Of a stretch of 64,000 bases of DNA, positions 48,601 through 58,802 are shown one piece after another (position 1 is the stretch's first letter; each line of letters starts with the position of its first letter). The DNA is from Isoetes taiwanensis (Eukaryota > Streptophyta > Lycopodiopsida > Isoetales > Isoetaceae): contig JAJEKV010000036.1 of assembly GCA_021234155.1 (NCBI GenBank), positions 3,469,182-3,533,181 of the forward strand, given 5' to 3'. Under the pieces are notes generated by a model. It was not told the origin of the DNA, did no database searches, and worked only from the letters and a program-made list of their open reading frames with translations. A program made the translations under genes and the position numbers.

Positions 48601-49288
48601 AATAGTGAACAACACCAAATCGCAAACACAATCATAGGGCATCTACAAAACCCTGTCACCAACAAGAAATGCCACAACATCGACGGCCCGGGTGGTACAG
48701 GAAAGACGTTTCTTCTAAACACACTGATAAGCATACTTCGGTCCAAGAACCTACCCGTCGTCACAGTAGCTTGGACAGGAATAGAAAGCCTTGCTAAAGG
48801 GTGCACGAACAGTACATTCGACTTTCAAGTTGCCTCTTAATTTAGATCCAGATTCAACATCAAATTTACGACCAGGTAGCCGAGAAACAAATGCTTTGCG
48901 AGAAGCAAAAGTTCTAATATGGGATGAAATAGGAATGACCCACACATATGCTTTTACAGCAGTTGACAAACTTCTAAAGGAGGTAAGGCAAAATAATGAG
49001 CCATTTGGTGGCATTATAGTCGTTGCTGCAGGTGATTTTAGACAATTATTGCCTGTTGTCAAGAGAGCAAGCAAAGCACAAATAATTTCAAAGTGCGTAA
49101 AGAAAAATCCGTTGTGGGCAAAGTTTACGTTCCACAAACTCATTCAAAACATGCGTGTGTCGCCAGCTGAAAGAGATTGGGCAACATATCTTTTGCGTCT
49201 AGGCAATGGTGAGACGATGAACGATGACAACCTTGGAGATGATATAGTACATATTCGACCGGCTTGCATTGCTCAAACCTCAACGTGA
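45658..49288 (+). pseudogene. Helitron Rep/Helicase (RepHel), frameshifted and 3'-truncated
   Basis: Four collinear ORFs: 45658-46845, 46935-48080, 48094-48840 and 48791-49288. The first gives the N-terminal region with THTDRMQD-like and SGNLQHIDVTNPNCDPMTYP stretches. The second is the Helitron-like N/Rep domain, with the HUH motif LPHCHML (His106, His108 of that ORF) and the tyrosine motif YIYKYIHKG (Tyr248, 250, 252). The third starts the PIF1-family helicase with Walker A GPGGTGKT (about residues 198-205). The fourth has Walker B LIWDEIGM and AAGDFRQLLPVV. Frame changes near 46825, 48080 and 48790 break it. Helicase motifs IV-VI are missing because the reading is cut at a direct repeat (49359). 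The intact protein performs rolling-circle transposition. Confidence 0.9.
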
Positions 49289-49358
49289 CCTCAACCTCTT
49301 CGGATGCAGGGACCCAGCTCATTCTGTGCACATAAGGGCTAGCAAACCAATGTAGTGC

Positions 49359-49509
49359 AGCAGTTGTAGAAGCGCTGAGCTTAATCATTGTTGCAGCAAG
49401 TGATGCTTTTATAAATAAGGACATTATAAATAAGGACGTAATGCTCCAGACATTGGGCCCAAATACACAACCTTCTCCTTTTTCTCCACATTCTCATCTT
49501 GCCTGGCCT
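49359..49509 (+). repeat. Direct repeat, copy 1, at the helicase break
   Basis: AGCAGTTGTAGAAGCGCTGAGC to CTTGCCTGGCCT, matching 51062-51184, with a ~28-bp extra segment (second ATAAATAAGGAC and CATTGGGCCC). It abuts the start of the right PPR arm at 49506, so the PPR arm is enclosed by this repeat pair. Confidence 0.85.
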
Positions 49510-50856
49510 CTATTGTACAGATGATATGTAGGTGCAGAATGTCTCTTTGCAGTCCCAACATCTATGATACATGCATTGCTCAACTAAATGCTTCAAAGCA
49601 GATGTCTAATGATGAGAGTTCAGACAATGTCATGTTTGTCATTTGTGGGTCTTGCACTTCTCCATATGTTATCCTGCCACTAAAGCGTAGAGACCTTGAA
49701 ATAGGTGAACGCAAAGACACAATGCCATGTGCGACTTTAATGGGTCTTGCCTTCTCTCAACGTTGTCCTCATCTTCCATCTCAATATTGCTTTAAAGCCA
49801 TTAATAGATCTAAGTTTATCATTTGTGTGTTGCTTTCTTAAGATTCTTCTACTCAACAAGGTCATGGAATACACCTGCACGTCTTCTTATATTTTCTATC
49901 TTGTCAACATCCTTTTGCATATGAGCATATGCATAAATGTTCGACATAAGCACATACGCCGGAGCACAATTGGGATCTAAATAGGTAGCTTCGTCAAAGC
50001 AAAGCCTACCTAACTCCATCTTATAGAACGTTCTGCAAGCACTAAGTAGTGAAATCCAACCAGAGATACTTGGTGTTTCGATCACACACTGTTGCAGTCA
50101 ATCTTCTGCTTCCTTCAGCCATCCTGTATGCCCTAGAAGATCTATCAAGCAGTTATAGTGCTCTGAATCTGGAAAAAGGTGATGGTGTTCAATCATATTT
50201 CCTAATTGCCAGCAAGCTGTATCTATTGAGCCTGCCCGACCACATGCAACAAGGATCAACAGAAAGGTGACATTATCTGGTCTCAATCCCTCTTCTTGCA
50301 CCTTTTTAGAGCAATTTATTGCAGAAAAAGCCTCTCCATATTGGGCATATCCAGCAATCATTGAATTCCAGATCACCACATTTCTTCTCTCTAATTTGTC
50401 AAAAACTGTTTCAGATTCCTTTAGAACACCACATTTAGCATACATATCAACAAGGATACTGCCCAAAATGGTATCTGAATTAAGTCCAAGTTCTTCTTGT
50501 ACCATAGAGAATAGAAAATAGAGACGAACAAATGTACAGGTCCATAGCAGTCCTGATATGTTTCAAAATGCCATTCTCAAGTGTCTATTGCAGAAAGCGG
50601 AGCAATGATGAATCAAAGTTTTCTGTCAAGGACAGAGAGGACAGAGAGGACAAAGGGTCTCTCCTACTGTACATTGCAAAGAGATGTTGTACCTTGCAAT
50701 CTAACCCTGCATGCATATACTATAGGTTTCAATCTATAATAACATCCCCGCTTTCCAACCAAAGTGCAATGAAGAAGCGTTTTTCTTTCTATCAAATTTA
50801 CTACCATGAATGGCAACACCATGTATATACCTTCTTGCCAGCACTGTAGCCTTTAA
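49506..50856 (-). repeat. PPR inverted repeat, right arm
   Basis: Inverted copy of 39082-40464. Together the arms enclose the SEC8-like, PPR, kinase-like and Rep/Hel sequences. This arm is the better preserved copy. Confidence 0.9.
49849..50505 (-). pseudogene. PPR (E-class) gene fragment, right arm copy
   Basis: On the minus strand, 50505-50098 reads ILVDMYAKCGVLKESETVFD, then WNSMIAGYAQYGEAF, RPDNVTFLLILVACGRAG and SEHYNCLIDLLGHTGWLKEA, i.e. three consecutive PPR motifs. A frameshift separates it from 50085-49849, which reads SGWISLLSACRTFYKMELG and DEATYLDPNCAPAYVLMSNIY, an E motif. No DYW domain follows. The order is that of the C-terminal half of a plant E-class PPR protein. The lack of a start region and the flanking repeats mark it as a captured or duplicated fragment. 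Confidence 0.8.
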
Positions 50857-51752
50857 CTTAAAACTCTGTCTATCAGGTTTCTTATAAATATCGCTGTTGA
50901 ATAGCTAGCATTTAAGAGGATACTATGTGATTGGAATGTCCAAACTGATGCATGTTTCCTTCATGAGCATAATGTCTTTGTCACACATACAACGTAATCA
51001 TTACTGACTACTTAAGATTTGATTCAATTCCCTACTTCATTCACATAAATTCAAAAAGCAAAGCAGTTGTAGAAGCGTTGAGCTTAATCATTGTTGCAGC
51101 AAGTGATGCTTTTATAAATAAGGACACATCTGAGTAAGTGTAGAACCTTCTCCTTTTTCTCCACATTCTCATCTTGCCTGGCCTGATTCCTCTCCACTGT
51201 GGCCAACTTAGCTGCATATCTTACATGCTGTAATGCAATGTAACATTAATTAGACCCTAGACCTTCTTACTCAGCGCCAGAAGCATGGTAGACAAGGGCT
51301 AAATACCTGATCCCAAGAGTAAGGATGGTGGGAGGGGCACTATCGGAGAAGACCGACATCAGACAGAAATAGGAAAGGGCAAGTCAGACCTTATCATGGC
51401 ATAGCAGTCTGGATGGAGATTTAATATTATATGCTGCTTGAACAGGGACCTCATCATTCACAAGCTGAGGTCTCCATACACAATTTCATGCACGAAGTGA
51501 TTCTACACAGTTTGTTGAAATTGCACATGTTGGATTTTGTTCCGGGCTTTTACATGTTTATAGGGTCTGTAATTGTTTGCATTTAATTTCATCATTTATT
51601 TTCTACAAACTCACTTTACAGTTCTTGGCTCCATATCACACAGTAATAGACTTGCATGACACACACATTATGTCTCCCTTGCATTTGACTTCATCATTTA
51701 TTTTCTACAAATTCACTTTACAGATAACATACTAATATACTTAAATTTCCAG
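50857..51752. other. Sequence between PPR arm and RPA exons
   Basis: No gene seen. It holds the second direct repeat (51062-51184) and a local duplication of TGACTTCATCATTTATTTTCTACAAA at about 51585 and 51690. The final part should be an RPA1 intron ending TTTCCAG at 51752. Confidence 0.5.
51062..51184 (+). repeat. Direct repeat, copy 2
   Basis: Direct copy of 49359-49509; see that entry. The two copies enclose the right PPR arm plus about 200 bp. Confidence 0.85.
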
Positions 51753-52937
51753 CAAAACAAGTGTCAACATCTGCCTCTGGAATGACCTCGCTTCAAAAGA
51801 AGGAGCACAATTATATGAAATGCTCGACGAAGCTCCAGTTGTTGCAATAACGCGTCTTCGAGTTAGCAATTATCAAGGTTTTCAAAATATCTCAACTTCT
51901 TTTTTCAAATCATTAATGAAAGTAGCAAGTCCTCATTCATTGGAATATCTATAATTTCACCTTAATAGGAATATCTTTATCCACAACGAGTAACAGCCTG
52001 GTACAGATCAACCCAGAAACAATACTTGCCCACAACATCCACAAGTGGTAACCATTTAACCCTTATGACATCACTAATCTTAAGCATTTGCAATGCTAAC
52101 CACTTTAACACAAAAGGTACGATTCAAATGGTAAACATGCGACATACACGCCTGCACGAGCAAACCTCCAACATCAACGCCCAACATCAACGTACGTCTC
52201 AAACTTCAATGACCGTGCCTGTCTATCTCAAATCATTTTACCAAACGTTGGCAACAAAAAGGTATTTCATAACTACGTGGCCTTTCATTTCTATGATTCT
52301 TGCCATCAACATTTTGCCTCATTCTTTTTTAAGGCTGCATACTTCAATGTGAGGGCCACTATAACATTCATCAAGCCAGACCAAAGCCTATGGTACGACG
52401 GCTTGCGGTTAGATGCAACAAAAAGTAGTACAACAAAGTCCAAGCTACTGCCAATCTTGTCGCATGAACACTTCAGTCTGCAAAAGGTAACAATTTAATT
52501 CCACTTAATCACATGAAACATCCACATAAACTAACCATTCCCTCTTTCATAGATATAACTTACTACTAAAGCTAGCGACGCCATACAAAGAAGTTTGGGC
52601 CACCGCTTTCAACGACTTGGCCGAACAAATACTTGGCCACAATGCCAACGACTTAGCAAAAATCAAACAACAGGTAACATTTAAATCACACAAATAAAAT
52701 ACCAAATAATGCACTAACATTAAATTCAATCACCTTGCAGTATTGACCAAAAAAAATAATGAGGCAATCTTAAAAAGCCAACGGTTAGTTTCTAAAATAT
52801 TTCGTCTTAGTTCAATTCAGACGACATACAACAACGAAACCAGACATAGGATATCCATCCAAGAGATTGCTACGATTGATTGGAGAGCAGAATCTATATT
52901 TCTCATTCATCAAATACAACACCTAAAATTGCGTTAA
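51753..52937 (+). pseudogene. RPA1-like gene (replication protein A large subunit), C-terminal exons
   Basis: Exon from 51753 (after TTTCCAG) reads VNICLWNDLASKEGAQLYEM and VVAITRLRVSNYQG, an RPA OB-fold. VTAWYRSTQKQ follows near 51990 and ends at a GT donor (about 52047). The next region (52185-52487) has RATITFIKPDQSLWYD, then in shifted frames RCNKK and YCQSCRMNTSVCK, the C4 zinc-ribbon of the RPA C-terminal domain, ending AAAAG|GTAAC. The exon at 52553-52673 reads EVWATAFNDLAEQILGHNAN and ends CAG|GTAAC. The last exon (52741-52937) reads SSIQTTYNNETRHRISIQEI and IDWRAESIFL. Plant Helitrons commonly carry RPA-like genes, which fits the upstream Rep/Hel. At least two frameshifts are present. 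Confidence 0.85.
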
Positions 52938-53189
52938 CTTGCACTACCTCCAGAGCCGTACAATGGGCTATGGATCCACTGACATGTCCATGAAAGGAAC
53001 AAAAAATGTTGATTGAAATTTATAATAAGATTATTGCGTAATAATTTACTCTCCAATATCATTGTAGTAATTATAAATCATTATCTCTACTCATCCAGAA
53101 TGATTATGTGAAAGCTCCTTCTCCTACTAAATGCTCTTTCCTGAACATATAAGACTCCAAAAAATACCACCTACCACAGAATCTCCAGC

Positions 53190-53391
53190 TGTGACAGCTT
53201 ACATTACAGACGTCACAAGTGCTTGATTAGACTGGCTATACATCATTGTAACAACACCGTCATTACCAGCCCTTCCTGTCCTTCCAGCCCTATGCAAGAA
53301 GACAACTGCAAATGATGCAAATTCCACCTGGACAATATGCCCAACATTAGGAATATCAAGGCCCAACAGTGCAAACAAGCACGCCACCTAC
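53190..53391 (-). pseudogene. DEAD-box RNA helicase exon fragment
   Basis: Minus strand, after an AG acceptor (CATGTAG at about 53392): LLGLDIPNVGHIVQVEFASF and VFLHRAGRTGRAGNDGVVTM, which are motifs V (RGLDIP) and VI (HRxGRTGRxG) of DEAD-box ATP-dependent RNA helicases, then MYSQSNQALVTSV. The segment resembles plastid/mitochondrial RH22/RH50-type enzymes (remembered similarity). Only one exon is present, antisense to the RPA gene, so it is likely a captured piece. Confidence 0.75.
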
Positions 53392-54858
53392 ATGTTGAAA
53401 GGTCATTCCAATACTGCATACGCTGCTTTCCTCGGATATCTATATGATAATGCAGACAGTGAATTCCTACTCTTATCAGTTTAAACCCAGACATGCCTAC
53501 GACTGCACAGCAGCACCACTTACGTCTCTTGTCAGACACACGCCAACCAGACAAGTTGCAATGCAACCATCCAATTCAATGCCAGATTCCAGAACATATT
53601 ATAGTTGCAATGCTATTATAGTTGCACATTAACTCAAAACACCAACAAAAGTTCCCTGGTCTGGTTTCAGACCATGCACAAAAAACATGCAGATTCTAAA
53701 ACGAATATGTTGCCCCTCCCCTTCAAAGTCAATCTGGTCAAATGCTCACAGGCAAAATCACACCATGTTAGTGTTGTTTGGAAGGAACACCTAATATAAT
53801 GCTATGAGAGAGACCATAGATCACAAAAGTTTTGACAATTAATTGAAACCATAGAAAGTTTATAATAGAGCAGCTTTAACATTTTCACTTGCAGCAAGAT
53901 TTGGACGCTATACATTCCTTCATAGCAAAATTTTTTGTGTTGCTATTCCCTATTGTTACTGAATCCAGCAAAAATATATATTGTAAAAACAAATCTACGA
54001 CACATTTACTTAAGTTCAGAGGCTGGATTGCAGAGGTAGAGAGGTATATCGGTCTGCCTTGCTTTAGAATCCCTGTATTTCAGGGCTGACACGTGAGTAC
54101 CAAATACCAAGAGTGAAACATAAAGTACATTAGTTACCTGCTCTATATCAACCATGCAGCCATTCCTTTGTGGAGACCTTCCTTTGTGCAGCCATTCCTT
54201 TATAGACAGACAGAGTCCATTCGTTCAGTTCTTGGTTCTGCAGACCAGATTGAAGCATTTCTATAGATTATGTCTGCCCTTTGCAGGACTCTACCATTTA
54301 ATATGAAGGTTATTCAAGCTGTAGATCACAAAAGTTTTGACAATTAATTGAACATCTGCTGCTACACCATAGAAAGTTTATAATAGAGCAGCTTTAACAT
54401 TTTCACTTGCACCTTATCCACAAATTATTCACTCCAGTCTACATCTTATCCTTCCCTTATCTCCCATCCAACCCAATCTTTACCAAACAACCATGTAGAG
54501 AAGACTAAGCATATGCAGAAATGCAAAGCAATACAAATGCATAAATCCCTCTGAACCACCTTGATTTGTTCAAAGCCAGAGCATTAGAACAGATGGGATG
54601 CAGATACATACTTTTAATACATGCAATTTGGCATAATTCACAATAACTTAGACACAATTATGTTGACAAACCATGAGTCAACATCAAATTAGACAATTAT
54701 GCCATTATCTTTAATGTTTAAACGCTGCAATTAACAACAGCAACAATTTGAATTCATCATGTAAACAAATAGCAGAATTCTAAACAAATATCATAAATTC
54801 ATAACTCATAATGTTCAACATAATAAAAGTGTACAAACAACATGCATACTCCAACAAT
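53392..54858. other. Anonymous sequence, possible captured introns
   Basis: No supportable exon. A ~60-bp stretch is duplicated: TCACAAAAGTTTTGACAATTAATTG and CCATAGAAAGTTTATAATAGAGC occur at about 53820-53895 and 54328-54412. Confidence 0.45.
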
Positions 54859-55401
54859 TTAATAACGTATACACTTCAATGTGTGGATCATCTCTCGCAC
54901 TGATTGCACATGTTTCTTCGCAATCACTTTTTCCCTCGCAAGTTCTATACGAATATCATCTAGCTTTCTCTGCGTTATGTGCATGGTTGGAGTGAACAAG
55001 CCTCGATCAAATTCAATCAATGCATCTCGCATCAAAATCATATCCTTGTCAATTTGTTTGATAATCGCTATTAGATTATCCACATCTTTGTCTGTCGAAC
55101 CTGGAGGTTCTTTAGCAGCTACTTCCTCTGCACTTAGTGGCATGGGTGCAGCAGCATCCTGGAATAGACGTAATTGACAATATTTCTAATTAGCTAGAAG
55201 TATTTAATAATGATTCAACGTATTTATGTTCTTAACTTTTTACCTCTGCTGACTGCATAACTCTTATACTTGGGCCCTCAGGCAGATACTTCAGTAATGA
55301 ACAAAAACTTTAATCAGGTATTGACAAATTAAAGTTATTTGAGAGGCACAAGGAGTACACACCCCTATGACCGACCAGTGAAGTCTTTTGTTTGAAGACA
55401 T
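54859..55401 (-). CDS. Small unrecognised spliced gene or captured exons
   Basis: Minus strand. A possible first exon (55401-55370) reads MSSNKRLHWSVIG. A second (about 55295-55248) reads KYLPEGPSIRVMQSAE and ends at GAG|GTAAAAA. A third starts after TATTCCAG (about 55162) with DAAAPMPLSAEEVAAK and continues NLIAIIKQIDKDMILMRDAL and ARE KVIAKKHVQSV to a stop at 54859. The last exon is predicted helical. HWSV near an N-terminal Met recalls plant MYB/SANT-like transposon proteins, but the domain itself is absent. Confidence 0.35.
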
Positions 55402-56600
55402 GCTTGACGACCTGATGGTTACCAATGCTAACATTAAACTTAAAATATCACAAGTTTACAAACCCAATTTACCAACTACAAAAGACTGACAATTCAACTA
55501 ACCTGTCAATTACTCAGCCGACTTCACATAAGCCGCTTCTGCCGCTTCTCACTTCTGATATGCAGTGCCTGTTACAACAACAAGCCCGGATAAAACACTC
55601 CCGAAAACAGTTACAGAAAACAGTTAAGCCCCACCCGAAAACAGTTAGCCCCGCCCGCTCCCGAAAACAGTTACGCCACCCGCTGTCTGCTGACTCATTT
55701 TAAGGTTTCCAACCATAACCATTGATAAATTAATGTTGATGTTAAAGACCAACCAAGTAGTGACTTACCTGATCATTTGATGGATAATGAGCATATGTTG
55801 ATGGTCCACGTCTATGTTGTCGTCCAGATAAGGAAGCCCCACGGTTATGTCTTGATTTGTTTTACCAAAACCGTCCACTAGGGGTACTCATGCTGCCTCT
55901 ACTATGTGATCCAAACAAACAGACAAGCATCTCCATAATGAGGGCATCTCCACTGAGAATACTCTTGACACACTTGCGATCTATCACACCTTTCAATAGC
56001 CAGAGGCAACCAAATAAGAAAGTTTGTCAAGGTGGGAGATTCAACTCAGTTATGCGCCTATTGTAATTGGTTACCCTTTCCATAATGTCAATGTTATAAT
56101 TGGTCATCCTTGTCGGGGCGTGCTCTCCATTGACATGTTTTTGAAAAAGGTAAAATTCCATGTAACACTATAGATGAAGCTTTAGTTAGCAATAGTAATG
56201 TCCTAGATTGCATGCCTTCCAATTCACATGACACCTTTGTGAATTTATTCATTATCGATAGAGAATTTATTGATTATCAATAGTTCAACTTGGCTGAGTA
56301 ACAAAAGTGGAATGTATTTATTTGAACAATTTAGATGCCCAACAAACAAAGGAATATTATTTTTTTGTGAACAACGTATTCGCGTAGCGAATCGGCATTC
56401 TTGCACCAGACGAGCATGCATGCATTGCATGCGTCGCATGCATGCATCGCATGCATTTTTAGGCCGTTCATCAGGTTGGGGATCGCTACTTATTGCAGAG
56501 TTCTTCATCGACGTGTCATCAGCGCTTTCTCAGCAGTATCCATGGCTCCCACCCTTCCCTCCCTTAAAATTGTTATTTACATGTTCATATTTGTTATAAT
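55402..56600. other. Anonymous sequence
   Basis: No gene. It contains short CCCGAAAACAGTTA repeats at 55598-55675 and an alternating purine-pyrimidine GCATGCATGC cluster at about 56410-56458. Confidence 0.5.
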
Positions 56601-56603
56601 TAT

Positions 56604-56756
56604 CGCGTGGCACGCGTGACCAGCCCCTTGCTTTTTCGAGGTGTAAATGTTATTTTTTGTCGTGTGGCACGCGTGACCAGCCCCTCGCTTTTTCGAGGTG
56701 TAAATGTTATTTTTTGTCGCGTGGCACGCGTGACCAGCCCCTCGCTTTTCGAGGTT
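56604..56756. repeat. 57-bp tandem array, three copies
   Basis: GTGGCACGCGTGACCAGCCC starts at 56607, 56664 and 56721 (exact 57-bp period). Each unit continues CTCGCTTTTTCGAGGTGTAA and ATGTTATTTTTTGTCG. CTCGC...TTTTTCGAGG gives a small stem. The third unit is incomplete. Confidence 0.95.
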
Positions 56757-56878
56757 TTTTCTCTATTGGTTTTTCTGTTGGTGATATGCAGGTCCAGAGG
56801 TGATGCGTGACTTCGGTATTCTCTGTGGAGCGTGGGTTTTTTTGTGGGAACGTTTAGCAGCCCTGCGTTGTCCAAGCC

Positions 56879-56965
56879 CCTTGCCGAGATTTTATCGCTA
56901 GGGTTTTTCCTCGAAAACCCGAAAGGGCGGGGTTTTTTAATCCCGGCGATAATCTCTCGGCAGGT
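56879..56965. repeat. Inverted repeat/hairpin
   Basis: CCTTGCCGAGATTTTATCGC pairs with GCGATAATCTCTCGGCAGG across about 45 nt containing CTCGAAAACCCGAAAGGGCGGGG. Arms are about 22 bp with two or three mismatches. Confidence 0.7.
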
Positions 56966-58774
56966 ACACTAGCCAACATCTGTAGCATACAATTTTATTT
57001 GGGGTCCAGGTGTTATAACTGGATATTCCCTATGTTTTTCATTTTTTGGGTAGCCTGCGATGTGCAGCTATCCACCCTATACTATTGTAGAAAAAACTGC
57101 TGAGATGAATGAAAAGCCTATGGGATGTTGTTGGTTTCCTACGAGTCGCAGTGCAAGAATGGATCATTAAGTTAATAACATGTCATTCCTTCAAGTATTC
57201 TCATAATGTAGAATTATAAGTCATGCTCCCGTTTAAATTCATATCCAATTCCATTTATAAATATGGTGAGATTTGAATTTGAAATCTACATGTTACCACA
57301 TGTTATGCCACCCTTCTAGAATTCTCACTCATGTTACACAAATCCTCATTCTCGAGTATATTCTTAAGGGTTGATTGATTTCTTTCTCTTATAAATTATC
57401 TTAGTAAGAGGAATCACAACTGCTCCATACATTCCTTATGGTGGTTGGTTATTCCCTCTATAGATTATTATAATATGGAATCTGAATTCATATTATTTGA
57501 TCCACTATCTTTATTTACCTTTTAACTTTATGTTTGACAGAAAGCCCAACAAAATGTAGTGTGTGCAAAGCATCTCGACCATTGATTTTGTTGTGTGAAA
57601 ATTTTCATTCTAAGCCGTTAAATAGTTAGTTATTATTTTGTCCTAGGTTAACACATGCCAGAACGACGTGAATTTCTCAAATCGCATTTTTTTTATGCGC
57701 TGGAGCTTTATTAAGCCCAAAAATCCGACGTCTTCTTGCAATCCGGCGACATTTTTGCAGATTCATTTTGATGGAACCCAGATGTATGAATTCTAGAGGA
57801 TGGAGAAATGCTACGAAGATAGGTAAACCCATGACATAAAACTCTCTATGTGCACTGCAAAAGGAGCAGCAGAAACTTTGAAACGGAACATGGCACTCAT
57901 TCTTCTCCCAGTCTGCAGAAATAGAATTTCATGGTTATGGTCTATGGTATGAAGCACGATATGAAAATCCTTTTTACTATTCTTAATGCTTGCTACCGGT
58001 TCTGCCGATTATCTGCAGGTTCTGTTCGCAGCTACCAAAAATGTCCCTGCAGTCAGGGCTATTGGCAAAAATCCTAATAAGTTCAAAAATTTACCAGAAA
58101 TCCCATTGTAAACAATAATACAATTAAATGTATAAAGTTCAATGACTTCAAGTTTGTTTGTCTCTAACTGCTTCAACTTTTGATGGTGCAGGAACATATT
58201 GCAAGAGCCTTGAACATGACTGCATACTTATCATAGCCGCTCCCGTTCAGGAGGTTGTCATGCAATAGAGATTATATTTCTTTTGGTCTTCTTGCAGCAT
58301 TACCATCAAGTGGATCCTCTACAAAATAACCTTTTGTCAAAATAAGTTTCTATTTTATCCAGCATATTGATAAATGAAGTGAATGATAGACCACCAGTGA
58401 CTAGAACACATTGTGCTGGGAAATTTAAAATCAAATGTCCTTTCAAGTAAAACAATTACACATTTAAAACATGTTCGTGAAGAGACATGCAGATACTGAA
58501 GTTCAAATACAAATTATGGAGAAAAGAGGCTAGAGGGAGTAGCAACTCTCATTCTCCATCTTATATAAAAGAATGCATATAAATGCACGCCTCGTAATAA
58601 GGCCAAAATGTCATCCAAATGTAATACAAAGTTTTCTTTCCCTTCTTTTTTGCAAAGCTTTGAAAGCATGGCTCTTTATTTACAAATTTGTGACATAACT
58701 ATAGATATGAATTGGCACCCCTCGAATTTATAAATTATGTCTTTTATAACTTTTGAACATAATCCCGATAAAAA
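56966..58774. other. Anonymous AT-rich sequence 5' of a Helitron end
   Basis: No supportable gene on either strand. If the plus-strand Helitron ending at 58802 is the one carrying Rep/Hel, this would be its 3' non-coding part. Confidence 0.4.
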
Positions 58775-58802
58775 GCCCAGCAACGCTGGGCACTTTTTCT
58801 AG
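58775..58802 (+). mobile_element. Helitron 3' terminus (plus strand)
   Basis: GCCCAGCAACGCTGGGC (7-bp stem, 3-nt loop, 58775-58791) is followed by ACTTTTT and CTAG ending at 58802, then T. This is the diagnostic Helitron 3' end. The orientation agrees with Rep/Hel and RPA at 45658-52937, so it may be the terminus of that element. The stem is nearly identical to the minus-strand ends at 14363 and 61412. Confidence 0.8.

Noticed and set aside
49521-49980. Plus-strand ORFs MICRCRMSLCSPNIYD and MPSLNVVLIF
   Set aside because: They are antisense shadows of the PPR arm; the same frames appear on the minus strand at 40129-40449 in the other arm only because the arms are inverted copies.
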